Positions 17,193 through 24,701 of a stretch of 64,000 bases of DNA are shown piece by piece; position 1 is the stretch's first letter, and the number at the start of each line of letters is the position of its first letter. The position numbers and the translations under genes are program-made. A model generated the notes under the pieces. That model was not told where the DNA came from and made no database searches. It saw only the letters and a program-made list of their open reading frames with translations. Source of the DNA: Tectiglobus sp965224045 (GTDB lineage: Bacteria > Pseudomonadota > Alphaproteobacteria > Rhizobiales > Hyphomicrobiaceae); contig CBDCYD010000016.1 of NCBI GenBank assembly GCA_965224045.1, positions 744,001 to 808,000 on the forward strand, written 5' to 3'.

Positions 17193-17914
17193 GCGGCAAT
17201 CTCCGTGCTGCCATCGGCCACAATACGGCCATCGGCGACGCGAATGAGATCGTCGCACTTTGCTGCAAGCGCCTCATCGTGGGTGACGAGAATGAGGGTT
17301 GCGCCCTCGCGGCGTTGCAGCTGGAACAGGAGTTCCACGACCTGATCGCCCGTTGCATGGTCAAGGTTGCCCGTCGGCTCGTCGGCAAGGAGCAACTTGG
17401 GGCGTGGGGCGAGTGCCCTGGCAAGCGCGACGCGCTGCTGTTCGCCGCCGGAAAGCTGAGCTGGATAGTGATCGAGGCGCTGGGCAAGGCCGACGTCGGC
17501 AAGCAACGCGCTGGCTTTTTCCGAAGCATCCGTCCGGCCTGTCAATTCCAGAGGCAGGGCAACGTTTTCGAAGGCGGTCATCGTCGGGATGAGATGGAAA
17601 GACTGAAATACGATGCCGATTTCGCGGCCGCGCACCTCGGCCAACTGGTCTTCCGTCAACTTGGTGAAATCATGTCCTGCAATGGCAACGTCGCCTGCAC
17701 TTGCGCGCTCGAGACCGGCGATGACCATCAAGAGCGATGTCTTGCCTGATCCGGACGGGCCGACGACAGCGAGCGAGCGGTTGCCGGGGACCGTCAGGCT
17801 CACGCCGCGCAGAATGTCGACGGGTCCCGCGCGGCTCGGCAGGGTCAGTTCGACGTCTTCAAGTTTGACGACGGTATCGTTGCCGGGTTGTTGTGCGGTG
17901 GCGGACTGTTCCAT
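17189..17914 (-). CDS. ABC transporter ATP-binding protein (YbbA/LolD type)
   Basis: Cytoplasmic ATPase of 241 residues. Walker A is GPSGSGKTSL, the Q-loop is in IVFQSFHLIPTMTAFENV, the signature is LSGGEQQRVALARAL, Walker B is LLLADEPTGNLD and the switch His is in LVTHDEALA. The SFHLIPTMTAFENVALPLEL stretch is typical of the LolD/MacB/YbbA group that drives FtsX-type permeases, here the next gene, which overlaps it by four bases. It is transcribed away from the tesA-like gene; the gap between them holds a 14-bp tandem repeat. Confidence 0.93.
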   Translation of the reverse strand: MEQSATAQQPGNDTVVKLEDVELTLPSRAGPVDILRGVSLTVPGNRSLAVVGPSGSGKTSLLMVIAGLERASAGDVAIAGHDFTKLTEDQLAEVRGREIGIVFQSFHLIPTMTAFENVALPLELTGRTDASEKASALLADVGLAQRLDHYPAQLSGGEQQRVALARALAPRPKLLLADEPTGNLDHATGDQVVELLFQLQRREGATLILVTHDEALAAKCDDLIRVADGRIVADGSTEIAA

Positions 17915-18000
17915 TTGGGTTCCCGGTCGTTGGAGGATCCGGCAGAGGCCGGCGTGCCGTAATGAGACTCAACGATCGCGCTAGTCATTGTTGCACGGAC

Positions 18001-18070
18001 TGGAGCGTTGGGCCTGGTTCGTTGTAATTGGCTCGTTGAAACTGGTTTGTTGAGACTGGCTTGTCGAGGT
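18001..18070. repeat. Five tandem 14-bp repeats in a divergent promoter region
   Basis: Five head-to-tail 14-base units start at 18001, 18015, 18029, 18043 and 18057, and a sixth begins at 18071 (tggc). All start with TGG and four keep a TTG core; examples are tggttcgttgtaat and tggctcgttgaaac. The array lies between the ABC ATPase gene (minus, start 17914) and the tesA-like gene (plus, start 18104), and ends 33 bases before the latter. It may be a regulator-binding array or only replication slippage. Confidence 0.8.
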
Positions 18071-18103
18071 TGGCGTCAGCACTGATATTTTGGAGCAAAC
18101 GTG

Positions 18104-18784
18104 ATGGCTACGCAGATGGGGAAGGGGTGGACCAAGTCAATGGCCGCATACGTTGGCCGGTTGGTGGCCATGGTTGTGGTGTTAACGGTTGCGACCGTGT
18201 TTTCCGTCGCAGCGAGTGCCAGGACACTGCATGTCGTGGCTATGGGAGACAGCCTGACGGCCGGATACAACCTGCCGGCGGGCCAGGATTTCGCGACCCG
18301 GCTCGAGGCCGCGCTTCGCAACCGCGGTCATGATGTTCGTCTTAGCAATGCCGGCGTTTCGGGTGACACGACGACGGGTGGTTTGGCGCGGTTGGACTGG
18401 GCGGTGCCCACGGAAACCGATGTTGTCATTCTGGAACTCGGTGCCAATGATGCCCTGCGCGGGATTTCACCGGACATCACGCGGCGCAACCTCGACGCGA
18501 TCATTGCAAAGCTCAAGGCCCGAAAAATTACTGTGCTCCTTGCCGGCATGCGCGCACCAGCGAACTGGGGCCCCGAATATGTGCGTGCCTTCGATGCGAT
18601 TTACCCGGAGCTGGCGGCCAAGCACGGCGTCGCGCTTTATCCGTTTTTCATGGCGGGCGTGATCGAGCGGCCCGAACTGAAACTTTCCGATGCGCTGCAT
18701 CCGAACGAGAAAGGTGTGGCCGAGATCGTGCGGCGTATTCTGCCGCATGTCGAAAACGTGATTCGGTCGGTCGCGCCAGACTGA
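18104..18784 (+). CDS. tesA: Arylesterase / lysophospholipase L1-type SGNH hydrolase (TesA-like)
   Basis: Exported GDSL/SGNH esterase of 226 residues. After a short basic start and the hydrophobic signal segment (about residues 14-36, ending SARTLH) come the four blocks: GDSLTAGYNL with the nucleophilic Ser, GVSGDTTTGG with the oxyanion Gly, LGANDALRG with Asn, and DALHPNEKG with Asp and His. A GTG at 18101 directly precedes the ATG at 18104; GGAG at 18092 fits the ATG better. It is divergent from the ybbA-like ATPase gene, the usual partnership. TesA-type enzymes hydrolyse acyl esters and thioesters in the periplasm. Confidence 0.9.
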   Translation: MATQMGKGWTKSMAAYVGRLVAMVVVLTVATVFSVAASARTLHVVAMGDSLTAGYNLPAGQDFATRLEAALRNRGHDVRLSNAGVSGDTTTGGLARLDWAVPTETDVVILELGANDALRGISPDITRRNLDAIIAKLKARKITVLLAGMRAPANWGPEYVRAFDAIYPELAAKHGVALYPFFMAGVIERPELKLSDALHPNEKGVAEIVRRILPHVENVIRSVAPD

Positions 18785-18862
18785 TCGCGGGGCGGTCCCG
18801 CTGGATTGCCGGCACAAGAGGCGGCCCGCGGGCCGTGCACACCCGATAATGCAACGCGTTCG

Positions 18863-20329
18863 TTAAGGTGACAGTGTCACCGGCGGCCTCGGGGCATCCG
18901 GATCGTCGTCGCCAACGAGTTCAGATGCGCCATCGCGGCCATAGATGTCCGGGCGGAATGAGACCGTACCATCGTCGTCCACCCAGGCCGTGATATAGCT
19001 GAAGTGGACGGCAATCGGCCGGGTCAGGTCGACATCGAACTCCTTTGGCCGTTCATCGCGCAAGCTCGCCGGATTGGTGTCTTCGATGATGCGGTCGATG
19101 ACGCCGGGCTCGCCGAGGCCAGGCTCGTACTTGGCGATCCACGAGACAAGGTCGAGGACATCTTCAACACGCACGCAGCCGGCGCTGAACGCGCGGTGGC
19201 GTTGCTTGAACAGCGGTTTCAGCGGTGTGTCATGCATATAGACGATGTCTTTGTTCGGCATGTTGATGCGCACGAGTCCAAGCGCGTTCCACGGGCCTGG
19301 ATCCTGGCGGAACTTGATCGTCTTGGCATCGGCAACGCGCCAGTCGACATTGGAGGTGTCTATTTCGGGACCATCATAATAGCCCTTCGCCGCGCGGATC
19401 CGTTCCTTGTCAAGGTAATCCGGTTCGCGAACAAGACGCGGGATGAGATCAAGATTGGCGACACTGTCGGGCACGCGCCAGTAGGGGAAGAAATTCAGGC
19501 CCTTTATCGTTGCAGCGATGGAGGGGGTCTGACGGTCGGGTTTGCCAACGATAACCCGGTGGCGACGCACCACTTCGTAGCGTTCGACGGCTTCAAGCTG
19601 GAAGGCGGGCACGTTCACGAGCACGTAACGGTCGAGTGCCGGTCCCTCGAGCAGGGCCGCGATGCGCTGGCGATTGAGAATGAGCTGTTGCAGGCGCGCC
19701 TGGGCGGTCACCGCGACCTGTGCACGGGTCGGCCGGTCGAGGCGGCCGGAGATGCGCAACCCGTGGCGCTTTTGGAAGCGCTTGACGCCGAACTCGAGCC
19801 ACTCATCGAAGTGGTAGCTGCCGCTGTAGTAGCCGGCGCCCTTGCGCGGAATGTCGCCGCTCATGATGAGGCGGCGTCGAATGGCTGGAATCGCTCGGTC
19901 GTCGTCACCGGGGCGCAGGAGGCGCGGTTTGCCGTCAACGCGCCAGCCGCCACTTGCGGCAATCTTGCGGTAATGGGCGATCGCCTTGTCGAGGCGGGCG
20001 AGCATCTCGTCGCTGCGCAGGGGCACCGGTCCGGTCCGCAGGTCGTCGAGTTCAACGGGACGAGTCGACCGCTTCTGGCGTTTCGGGCTGGTTGTGCCGG
20101 TGTCGTTAAAAACCGATTCGTACCATGGGCGGTCCTGGGCGATGGCGGCGGTTGCGCCGGCTCCCGTGACAAAGGCTCCAGCCATTCCACGCAGCACACG
20201 GCGCCGCGTAAGGAACAGGGCAGCCGATCTGGATGGCAAGCCCGACCGGTCCGATGGTGCTTCGTCCCTGGCCAATGCTGAGCCTGGTTCGGACCGTTGC
20301 TTGCGCCTTGTTATTTTCATCCCTCGCAT
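18863..20329 (-). CDS. L,D-transpeptidase with peptidoglycan-binding domain (YcbB-like)
   Basis: Exported cell-wall enzyme of 488 residues. TRRRVLRGMAGAFVTGAG is a likely twin-arginine signal. A middle region has the PG_binding_1-type segment ending RFQKRHGLRISGRLDRPTRAQ, and a C-terminal YkuD domain carries HRAFSAGCVRVED with nucleophile Cys385. This layout is that of the large YcbB/LdtD-type enzymes that make 3-3 crosslinks, although a Tat signal is unusual for them. Start 20329 is used; an ATG at 20320 is a possible alternative. It is the largest of three L,D-transpeptidases within 4 kb. Confidence 0.88.
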   Translation of the reverse strand: MRGMKITRRKQRSEPGSALARDEAPSDRSGLPSRSAALFLTRRRVLRGMAGAFVTGAGATAAIAQDRPWYESVFNDTGTTSPKRQKRSTRPVELDDLRTGPVPLRSDEMLARLDKAIAHYRKIAASGGWRVDGKPRLLRPGDDDRAIPAIRRRLIMSGDIPRKGAGYYSGSYHFDEWLEFGVKRFQKRHGLRISGRLDRPTRAQVAVTAQARLQQLILNRQRIAALLEGPALDRYVLVNVPAFQLEAVERYEVVRRHRVIVGKPDRQTPSIAATIKGLNFFPYWRVPDSVANLDLIPRLVREPDYLDKERIRAAKGYYDGPEIDTSNVDWRVADAKTIKFRQDPGPWNALGLVRINMPNKDIVYMHDTPLKPLFKQRHRAFSAGCVRVEDVLDLVSWIAKYEPGLGEPGVIDRIIEDTNPASLRDERPKEFDVDLTRPIAVHFSYITAWVDDDGTVSFRPDIYGRDGASELVGDDDPDAPRPPVTLSP

Positions 20330-20673
20330 GCCCGTTTGATTCGGTTGCGTATCGCGTTCTTGATGCGCACTGAACTATGCCGTCCGGCAAAGTCAAACGC
20401 TTTTAACGGGAACATGTAATGTGCCATATTGGCAAAGGCGACACTTCACCCTTCAAACCCCCGTGAGGCAGCTATCAGCCGCACTCCAGTCCCGTTGATC
20501 AGCACTCTCTAGCGTCGATAACCCGGTTCGACGGCAAGTTTATGGCCGCCGAGACGGATTGCGGAGTTACGTTTTGTTCGCCAATCTGATTTTTTGGGCG
20601 TGGTGCCTCGGCCGGAGAAGCACACGCACGGCGGATGCGGCCAGATCGCCTGAGCAAAAGCAGGAATGCAAAA
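20330..20673. other. Intergenic region between divergent ldt and enoyl-CoA hydratase genes
   Basis: 344 bases without a supportable gene. It must contain the promoters of the minus-strand L,D-transpeptidase and the plus-strand enoyl-CoA hydratase gene. I see a somewhat AT-richer part near 20390-20440 and no clear repeat, terminator or RNA structure. Confidence 0.5.
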
Positions 20674-21456
20674 ATGAGTGAACAGCCCGTTTTATGGCAG
20701 CACGACGAGCGTGGTGTCGCAATGGTTACGCTTAACCGGCCAAAGCGCAACAATGCTTACGACGATGCGTTGATTGCCGGGCTGCACGAGGCTATGGATG
20801 CGCTCGCGGCCGTGGAGGGATTGCGCGCTGTCGTGATCAAGGGAAACGGCCGCCATTTCCAAGCAGGTGCGGACCTGAGCTGGTTGCGCGATGTGCGGGC
20901 TCGCGACCGCCAGGCCAATATTGCCGCCTCGCAGGCGACCGCGGAAGCCGTCGATCGGCTCAATCGGCTGGCGGTGCCGACCGTTGCCCTGGTCCATGGG
21001 TTTTGCGTCGGTGGCGGAACAGGTCTCGTTGCAGCCTGCGATATCGTCATCGCAAGCGAAGATGCGAAATTCGCAATTTCGGAAGTGCGATGGGGGTTGA
21101 CCGCCTCGATCATCTTTCCGCAGCTCAACGACGCCATCGGTATCCGGCAATTGCGGCGCTACGGGCTCACCGGTGAGCGGTTCGGGGCGGAGGAGGCGCG
21201 GCGGATCGGGCTCGTGCACGAGGTGGTGGCAACAGACGATCTCGAGGCAGCCGGCGAGCGCACCGTGACGGCGTTGCTGGAAAACGCACCGATCGCGCTG
21301 GCCGAAACCAAGCAGTTGGCGCTGGACTACGCGTTCGGAGGGCTGAGCGGCGGTCAGCTGCGCAGCCTCATCGAGAAGCACGCCGACAAGCGGCGATCAG
21401 GCGAGGCCGAGGAAGGGCTGTTGTCGTTCGCGGAAAAACGATCTGCGAACTGGTGA
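20674..21456 (+). CDS. Enoyl-CoA hydratase/isomerase family protein
   Basis: Crotonase-fold protein of 260 residues. It shows VTLNRPKRNNAYDDALI, GRHFQAGADLSWL (oxyanion hole), VHGFCVGGGTGLVAACDIVIA, the FAISEVRWGLTASI segment and the C-terminal GLLSFAEKRSANW found in hydratases such as methylglutaconyl-CoA hydratase-like members. I use the ATG at 20674 (MSEQPVLW); an in-frame start at 20635 would add 13 residues without family similarity. No acyl-CoA dehydrogenase or ligase is adjacent, so the pathway is unknown. Confidence 0.9.
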   Translation: MSEQPVLWQHDERGVAMVTLNRPKRNNAYDDALIAGLHEAMDALAAVEGLRAVVIKGNGRHFQAGADLSWLRDVRARDRQANIAASQATAEAVDRLNRLAVPTVALVHGFCVGGGTGLVAACDIVIASEDAKFAISEVRWGLTASIIFPQLNDAIGIRQLRRYGLTGERFGAEEARRIGLVHEVVATDDLEAAGERTVTALLENAPIALAETKQLALDYAFGGLSGGQLRSLIEKHADKRRSGEAEEGLLSFAEKRSANW

Positions 21457-21531
21457 GGCCATCGCAGCCCGGTATCGCAAACACCAGCCTGCGGCGTTTC
21501 AAACAATGCCATGTTTGCCGGTCGACATGTC

Positions 21532-22263
21532 TCAGTAGCGGTCGCCCGGATAGATCAGGCGGCGTGGTGCGCGATAACCCTGACGGCGAGGGCGATAGAC
21601 CGGCGTTCGGTTAAAACTACGTGCCGAGTGGCGCACGACACCGGCAGAGCGGCGGCGTGCATAGCGAACCGGCGTGCGCCTTGGTCTTGACCGGGCGACA
21701 TAGCGGGATTTCTTGGTGCGGCCGGTGACGATGATGCGGGTGCGTTTCATGCCGTGACGGCGGACCAGATTATAAAAACGGCGCGCATTCGCGGTTTGCA
21801 AGCGAATGCAACCATGCGATGCCGGGCGTCCGAGGCGGCTTACTGCCGTCGTGCCGTGCGTTGCGATGCCACCATTGAAAAACACCGAGTAGGGCATCGG
21901 CGCCATGTCGTATTTGCGCGAATACCACTGCTTTGCCATCCAGCCGGGCCTGAACCTGCCGGTCGGCGTCTCGAAACCGCGACGCCCGGAAGAAATGCGC
22001 CACGTGTAGAGAGGCCTGCCGTTGCTTGCAACCGACATGCGTTGTGTCGAAAGGTTGATGGTGGCAACGAGAGTAGGCCTTGCTGGCTTCGGTTTTGCGG
22101 CGACGGCGGTCTTGGTTGTGGCGGCAGTGGTTTTTACGACTGCTACTTTTTTCGCCGCGCGCACGGATGGCAGTTCCGGATTGACCGGTGCTGCGTGTGC
22201 GTTCGAGATCGGGACAACAATTAAGATTGCTGCCAGGCTTCGGCCGGCAACTGCGATACGCAT
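21532..22263 (-). CDS. L,D-transpeptidase (YkuD domain) with basic Arg/Tyr-rich tail
   Basis: Exported 243-residue enzyme. It has an N-terminal signal to about residue 25 (SNAHA), an Ala/Lys/Thr linker, then a YkuD domain with ATHGTTAVSRLGRPASHGCIRL (His136, His150, nucleophile Cys152). From about residue 183 the protein is a tail packed with Arg and Tyr, ending RRLIYPGDRY, which could bind wall polymers or DNA-like polyanions electrostatically. It is a close relative of the next gene upstream (22420-22848); together they look like a tandem duplication. Members of this family make L,D crosslinks or attach proteins to peptidoglycan. Confidence 0.88.
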   Translation of the reverse strand: MRIAVAGRSLAAILIVVPISNAHAAPVNPELPSVRAAKKVAVVKTTAATTKTAVAAKPKPARPTLVATINLSTQRMSVASNGRPLYTWRISSGRRGFETPTGRFRPGWMAKQWYSRKYDMAPMPYSVFFNGGIATHGTTAVSRLGRPASHGCIRLQTANARRFYNLVRRHGMKRTRIIVTGRTKKSRYVARSRPRRTPVRYARRRSAGVVRHSARSFNRTPVYRPRRQGYRAPRRLIYPGDRY

Positions 22264-22357
22264 CTACTACACTCCACGCCTGTCTTAGTCTGCGCCCCGG
22301 TTGGACCGGCAAACTTTGTGCGGCCGGCTTACCGTGCGAGGCAAAATGAGAACTTTG

Positions 22358-22386
22358 GTATCCGCCCGCCCTCACCGGGCGGATAC
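22358..22386 (-). terminator. Hairpin downstream of the small L,D-transpeptidase gene
   Basis: A perfect 10-bp stem (gtatccgccc at 22358-22367, gggcggatac at 22377-22386) with a 9-base loop lies 33 bases past the minus-strand stop at 22420. On the minus strand it is followed by caaagttctcatttt, not a clean T-run, so intrinsic termination is only likely. Confidence 0.45.
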
Positions 22387-22419
22387 GTCAGGCAGGATCG
22401 CACAATGCGGTTATCAAAT

Positions 22420-22848
22420 TCAGTACGTTACTTGAATTCGTGTGCGGCGCGAGCCGTGCCGACGCACGAGACGGAACAGGCGTGCCGCGTTGCCAGGGGC
22501 CAGGCGTACGCATCCATGGGAAGCGCGGCGGCCGAGCTGGCGGGTGTGATAGGAGCCGTGAATGGCAACGCCGCCAACGAAAAAGATCGAGTGTGGCATC
22601 GGCGACCAGTTGTACTTGCGCGAGTACCACTTGCGTTCCAGACGCGTCGGCCGAAAGCTGCCGGTGGGTGTGGAATAGCCGCGGCGTCCGGTCGAGACAC
22701 GCCACACATGGCGCAACGAACCGTTCACGAAGACTTGCATCCGCTGGCTGCTGATATCGACCTTTACGCGAACCGAGGCGGCTGCATTCAGCGCCGGCAC
22801 AATCGCCAATGAACAGCCAATTATCAAAAGTGCCATAAGACGCCGCAT
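22420..22848 (-). CDS. Small L,D-transpeptidase (YkuD domain)
   Basis: Compact exported enzyme of 142 residues: a signal sequence (MRRLMALLIIGCSLAIVPAL) followed directly by the YkuD domain with IHGSYHTRQLGRRASHGCVRL (His97, His111, nucleophile Cys113). The ATG at 22848 is preceded by AGGAG at an 8-base spacing, while the GTG at 22857 would sit on top of that site. Shared blocks with the next gene (WRISSGRRGFETPTG versus WRVSTGRRGYSTPTG; KWYSRKYNWSPMPHS versus QWYSRKYDMAPMPYS) show recent common ancestry. Confidence 0.9.
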   Translation of the reverse strand: MRRLMALLIIGCSLAIVPALNAAASVRVKVDISSQRMQVFVNGSLRHVWRVSTGRRGYSTPTGSFRPTRLERKWYSRKYNWSPMPHSIFFVGGVAIHGSYHTRQLGRRASHGCVRLAPGNAARLFRLVRRHGSRRTRIQVTY

Positions 22849-23033
22849 CACGCACACTCCTCAAAAACGCAAAATGAAACCGGTTGAAACGCCGCTCCCT
22901 CACCGGCTGTATTAACCAAGTTTATTAACTATACGCAGACGCACAACCATTGCGAGATGGGCCGTCGCAGGAAATGCCGGTGGTTGTCTGATTCATGGCA
23001 GCGGTGTGCCTTTGTGGCCGCACTCGTGCGCGG

Positions 23034-24506
23034 CTATCCCGCGCGAGATCCGTCCGTCAAGCCGCGGGTCTGTTCGTAGGCGCGGAGTGCGGTCTTGCGT
23101 GCGTCAGCGTGCTCGACGATCGGCCATGGATAGGTTTCGCCAAGTGTTATACCAGCCGCTTTGCGCTGCACTTCGGGGCAGGTCCAAGGCGCGTGTATGT
23201 ACTGCGCTGGTAGGGTTGAAATCTCGGGTATCCAGCGGCGAACGTAGTCTCCCTCCGGATCGAATTTTTTGCCCTGGGTCATCGGGTTGAATATTCGAAA
23301 GTACGGTGCCGCATCGGCGCCGGAACCGGCTACCCACTGCCAGCTTGCCGCGTTGGATGCGAGATCGGCGTCCACCAGACAATCCCAAAACCAGGCCTCT
23401 CCCTCCTGCCAGGGGATGAGCAGATGTTTGATGAGGAACGAGGCGGTGATCATGCGGACGCGGTTGTGCATCCAGCCGGTTCTCCACAACTGGCGCATTC
23501 CAGCATCGACGATCGGATAGCCGGTGCGGCCCTTTTGCCAGGCCGTCAGGTTGGCCCGGCGTTGGTGATCGGCAACGGCCCACGGAAATGCTGCAAACTG
23601 CTCGCGGAACGGTGCTTCCGGGAGTTGCGGCCAGTGGTAGAGCAGGTGATAGGAAAACTCGCGCCATGCGAGTTCCTTGCGGAAGGCTTCCAATCCCTGA
23701 GCTGCTTGTGGCGTTTGCGCGGCTTTGGCAAGTGCGGCGTGCCAGCAGGCGGCAGGACTGATTTCACCAAACCGCAGATGCGGTGAGAGGCGCGACGTGG
23801 CGTTGCGATCCGGGCGGTCACGCATCTCATTGTAGCTGGCGGCACTTTGCTCGAGGAAGGCATCGAGGCGCGCACGCGCGGTTGCCTCGCCGGGGGACCA
23901 GGTCTCACGTAGACCGCCAGCCCAGTTCGGTCCGGTGGGGAGAAGGCGCCAGTCCGCCAATCGCTCGCTTGCAACGGTGGTATCGGCAAACGTTAAGCGG
24001 GTTGCTGCAGGTAACGGCGTTCTAGGTGCCGATGCCGAGATATTGCGCCAAAACGGCGTGTAGATTTTGAACGGTTTGCCTGCTTTCGTTTGCACGTTGT
24101 CGGGGTCATGCAGGAGCGTGCCGGCGAAGCGCCGGAAAGGAATGTCCTCGGCGGCGAGCGCGTCGTGAAGACGGCGCTCCTGCTCGCCCGCCCAGGGTTC
24201 GAATCCGCGGCTGCAATGAACAGCAATTGCGTCGAGCTCGCGTGCAAGCTTCGGAATTGCATCCTCGGCATGCCCATGGCGCAAAACCAACATTCCCCCG
24301 TGCCTGGCGAGATCGGAGGCAAGCGCGGCCAAACTGTGATGCAGCCACCATCGACCGGCACCTCCCAGGGCCCAGCGACCTGGTGTTTCGTCATCAAGTA
24401 CATAGACTGGGACCACCGGCGCGCCGGTTTGTGATGCGGCTGCGAGCGCGGGGTTGTCGGTGAGGCGCAGGTCGTTACGAAACCACATCAACACCGGTCG
24501 CGCCAC
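23034..24506 (-). CDS. phrB: Deoxyribodipyrimidine photolyase (class I CPD photolyase)
   Basis: Light-driven repair enzyme, 490 residues, that splits cyclobutane pyrimidine dimers using FADH-. The N-terminal antenna domain begins MARPVLMWFRNDLRLTDNPA; the GTG start at 24506 follows a GGTGGGG stretch and keeps the normal N-terminus. The FAD domain shows TSRLSPHLRFGEISP, ELAWREFSYHLLYHWP, GYPIVDAGMRQLWRTGWMHN and SWQWVAGSGADAAPYFRIFN, ending with the usual YPWPIVEHADAR. All blocks are intact, so an active enzyme is expected. The gene stands alone, with about 190 bases separating it from the TPR gene. Confidence 0.95.
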   Translation of the reverse strand: MARPVLMWFRNDLRLTDNPALAAASQTGAPVVPVYVLDDETPGRWALGGAGRWWLHHSLAALASDLARHGGMLVLRHGHAEDAIPKLARELDAIAVHCSRGFEPWAGEQERRLHDALAAEDIPFRRFAGTLLHDPDNVQTKAGKPFKIYTPFWRNISASAPRTPLPAATRLTFADTTVASERLADWRLLPTGPNWAGGLRETWSPGEATARARLDAFLEQSAASYNEMRDRPDRNATSRLSPHLRFGEISPAACWHAALAKAAQTPQAAQGLEAFRKELAWREFSYHLLYHWPQLPEAPFREQFAAFPWAVADHQRRANLTAWQKGRTGYPIVDAGMRQLWRTGWMHNRVRMITASFLIKHLLIPWQEGEAWFWDCLVDADLASNAASWQWVAGSGADAAPYFRIFNPMTQGKKFDPEGDYVRRWIPEISTLPAQYIHAPWTCPEVQRKAAGITLGETYPWPIVEHADARKTALRAYEQTRGLTDGSRAG

Positions 24507-24701
24507 GAGCTACCCCACCTTCACGATATTAAATCTTGTGTCGCAGCGCTTTGTCGTTGTTGAAGCAAGCGCCCCGATTGTTTCTGTCGTTACGTGGAAA
24601 GTCGGCTTGAGGATCAGATCAAAGGAGACGGCGGAACACAGGATCTCATCGTTGTACCTGCGATGCGCCAGGACGCCACCGCATTGCTCAGACGCATGCA
24701 T

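Noticed and set aside
18822..18835. Perfect GC palindrome between tesA and the convergent L,D-transpeptidase gene as terminator
   Set aside because: cggcccgcgggccg has no loop room and no T-run on either strand; probably chance in GC-rich DNA.
19004..20281. Plus-strand open frame of about 425 codons opposite the large L,D-transpeptidase gene
   Set aside because: The minus strand carries a complete catalytic protein with signal and Cys motif; the opposite frame has no family features.
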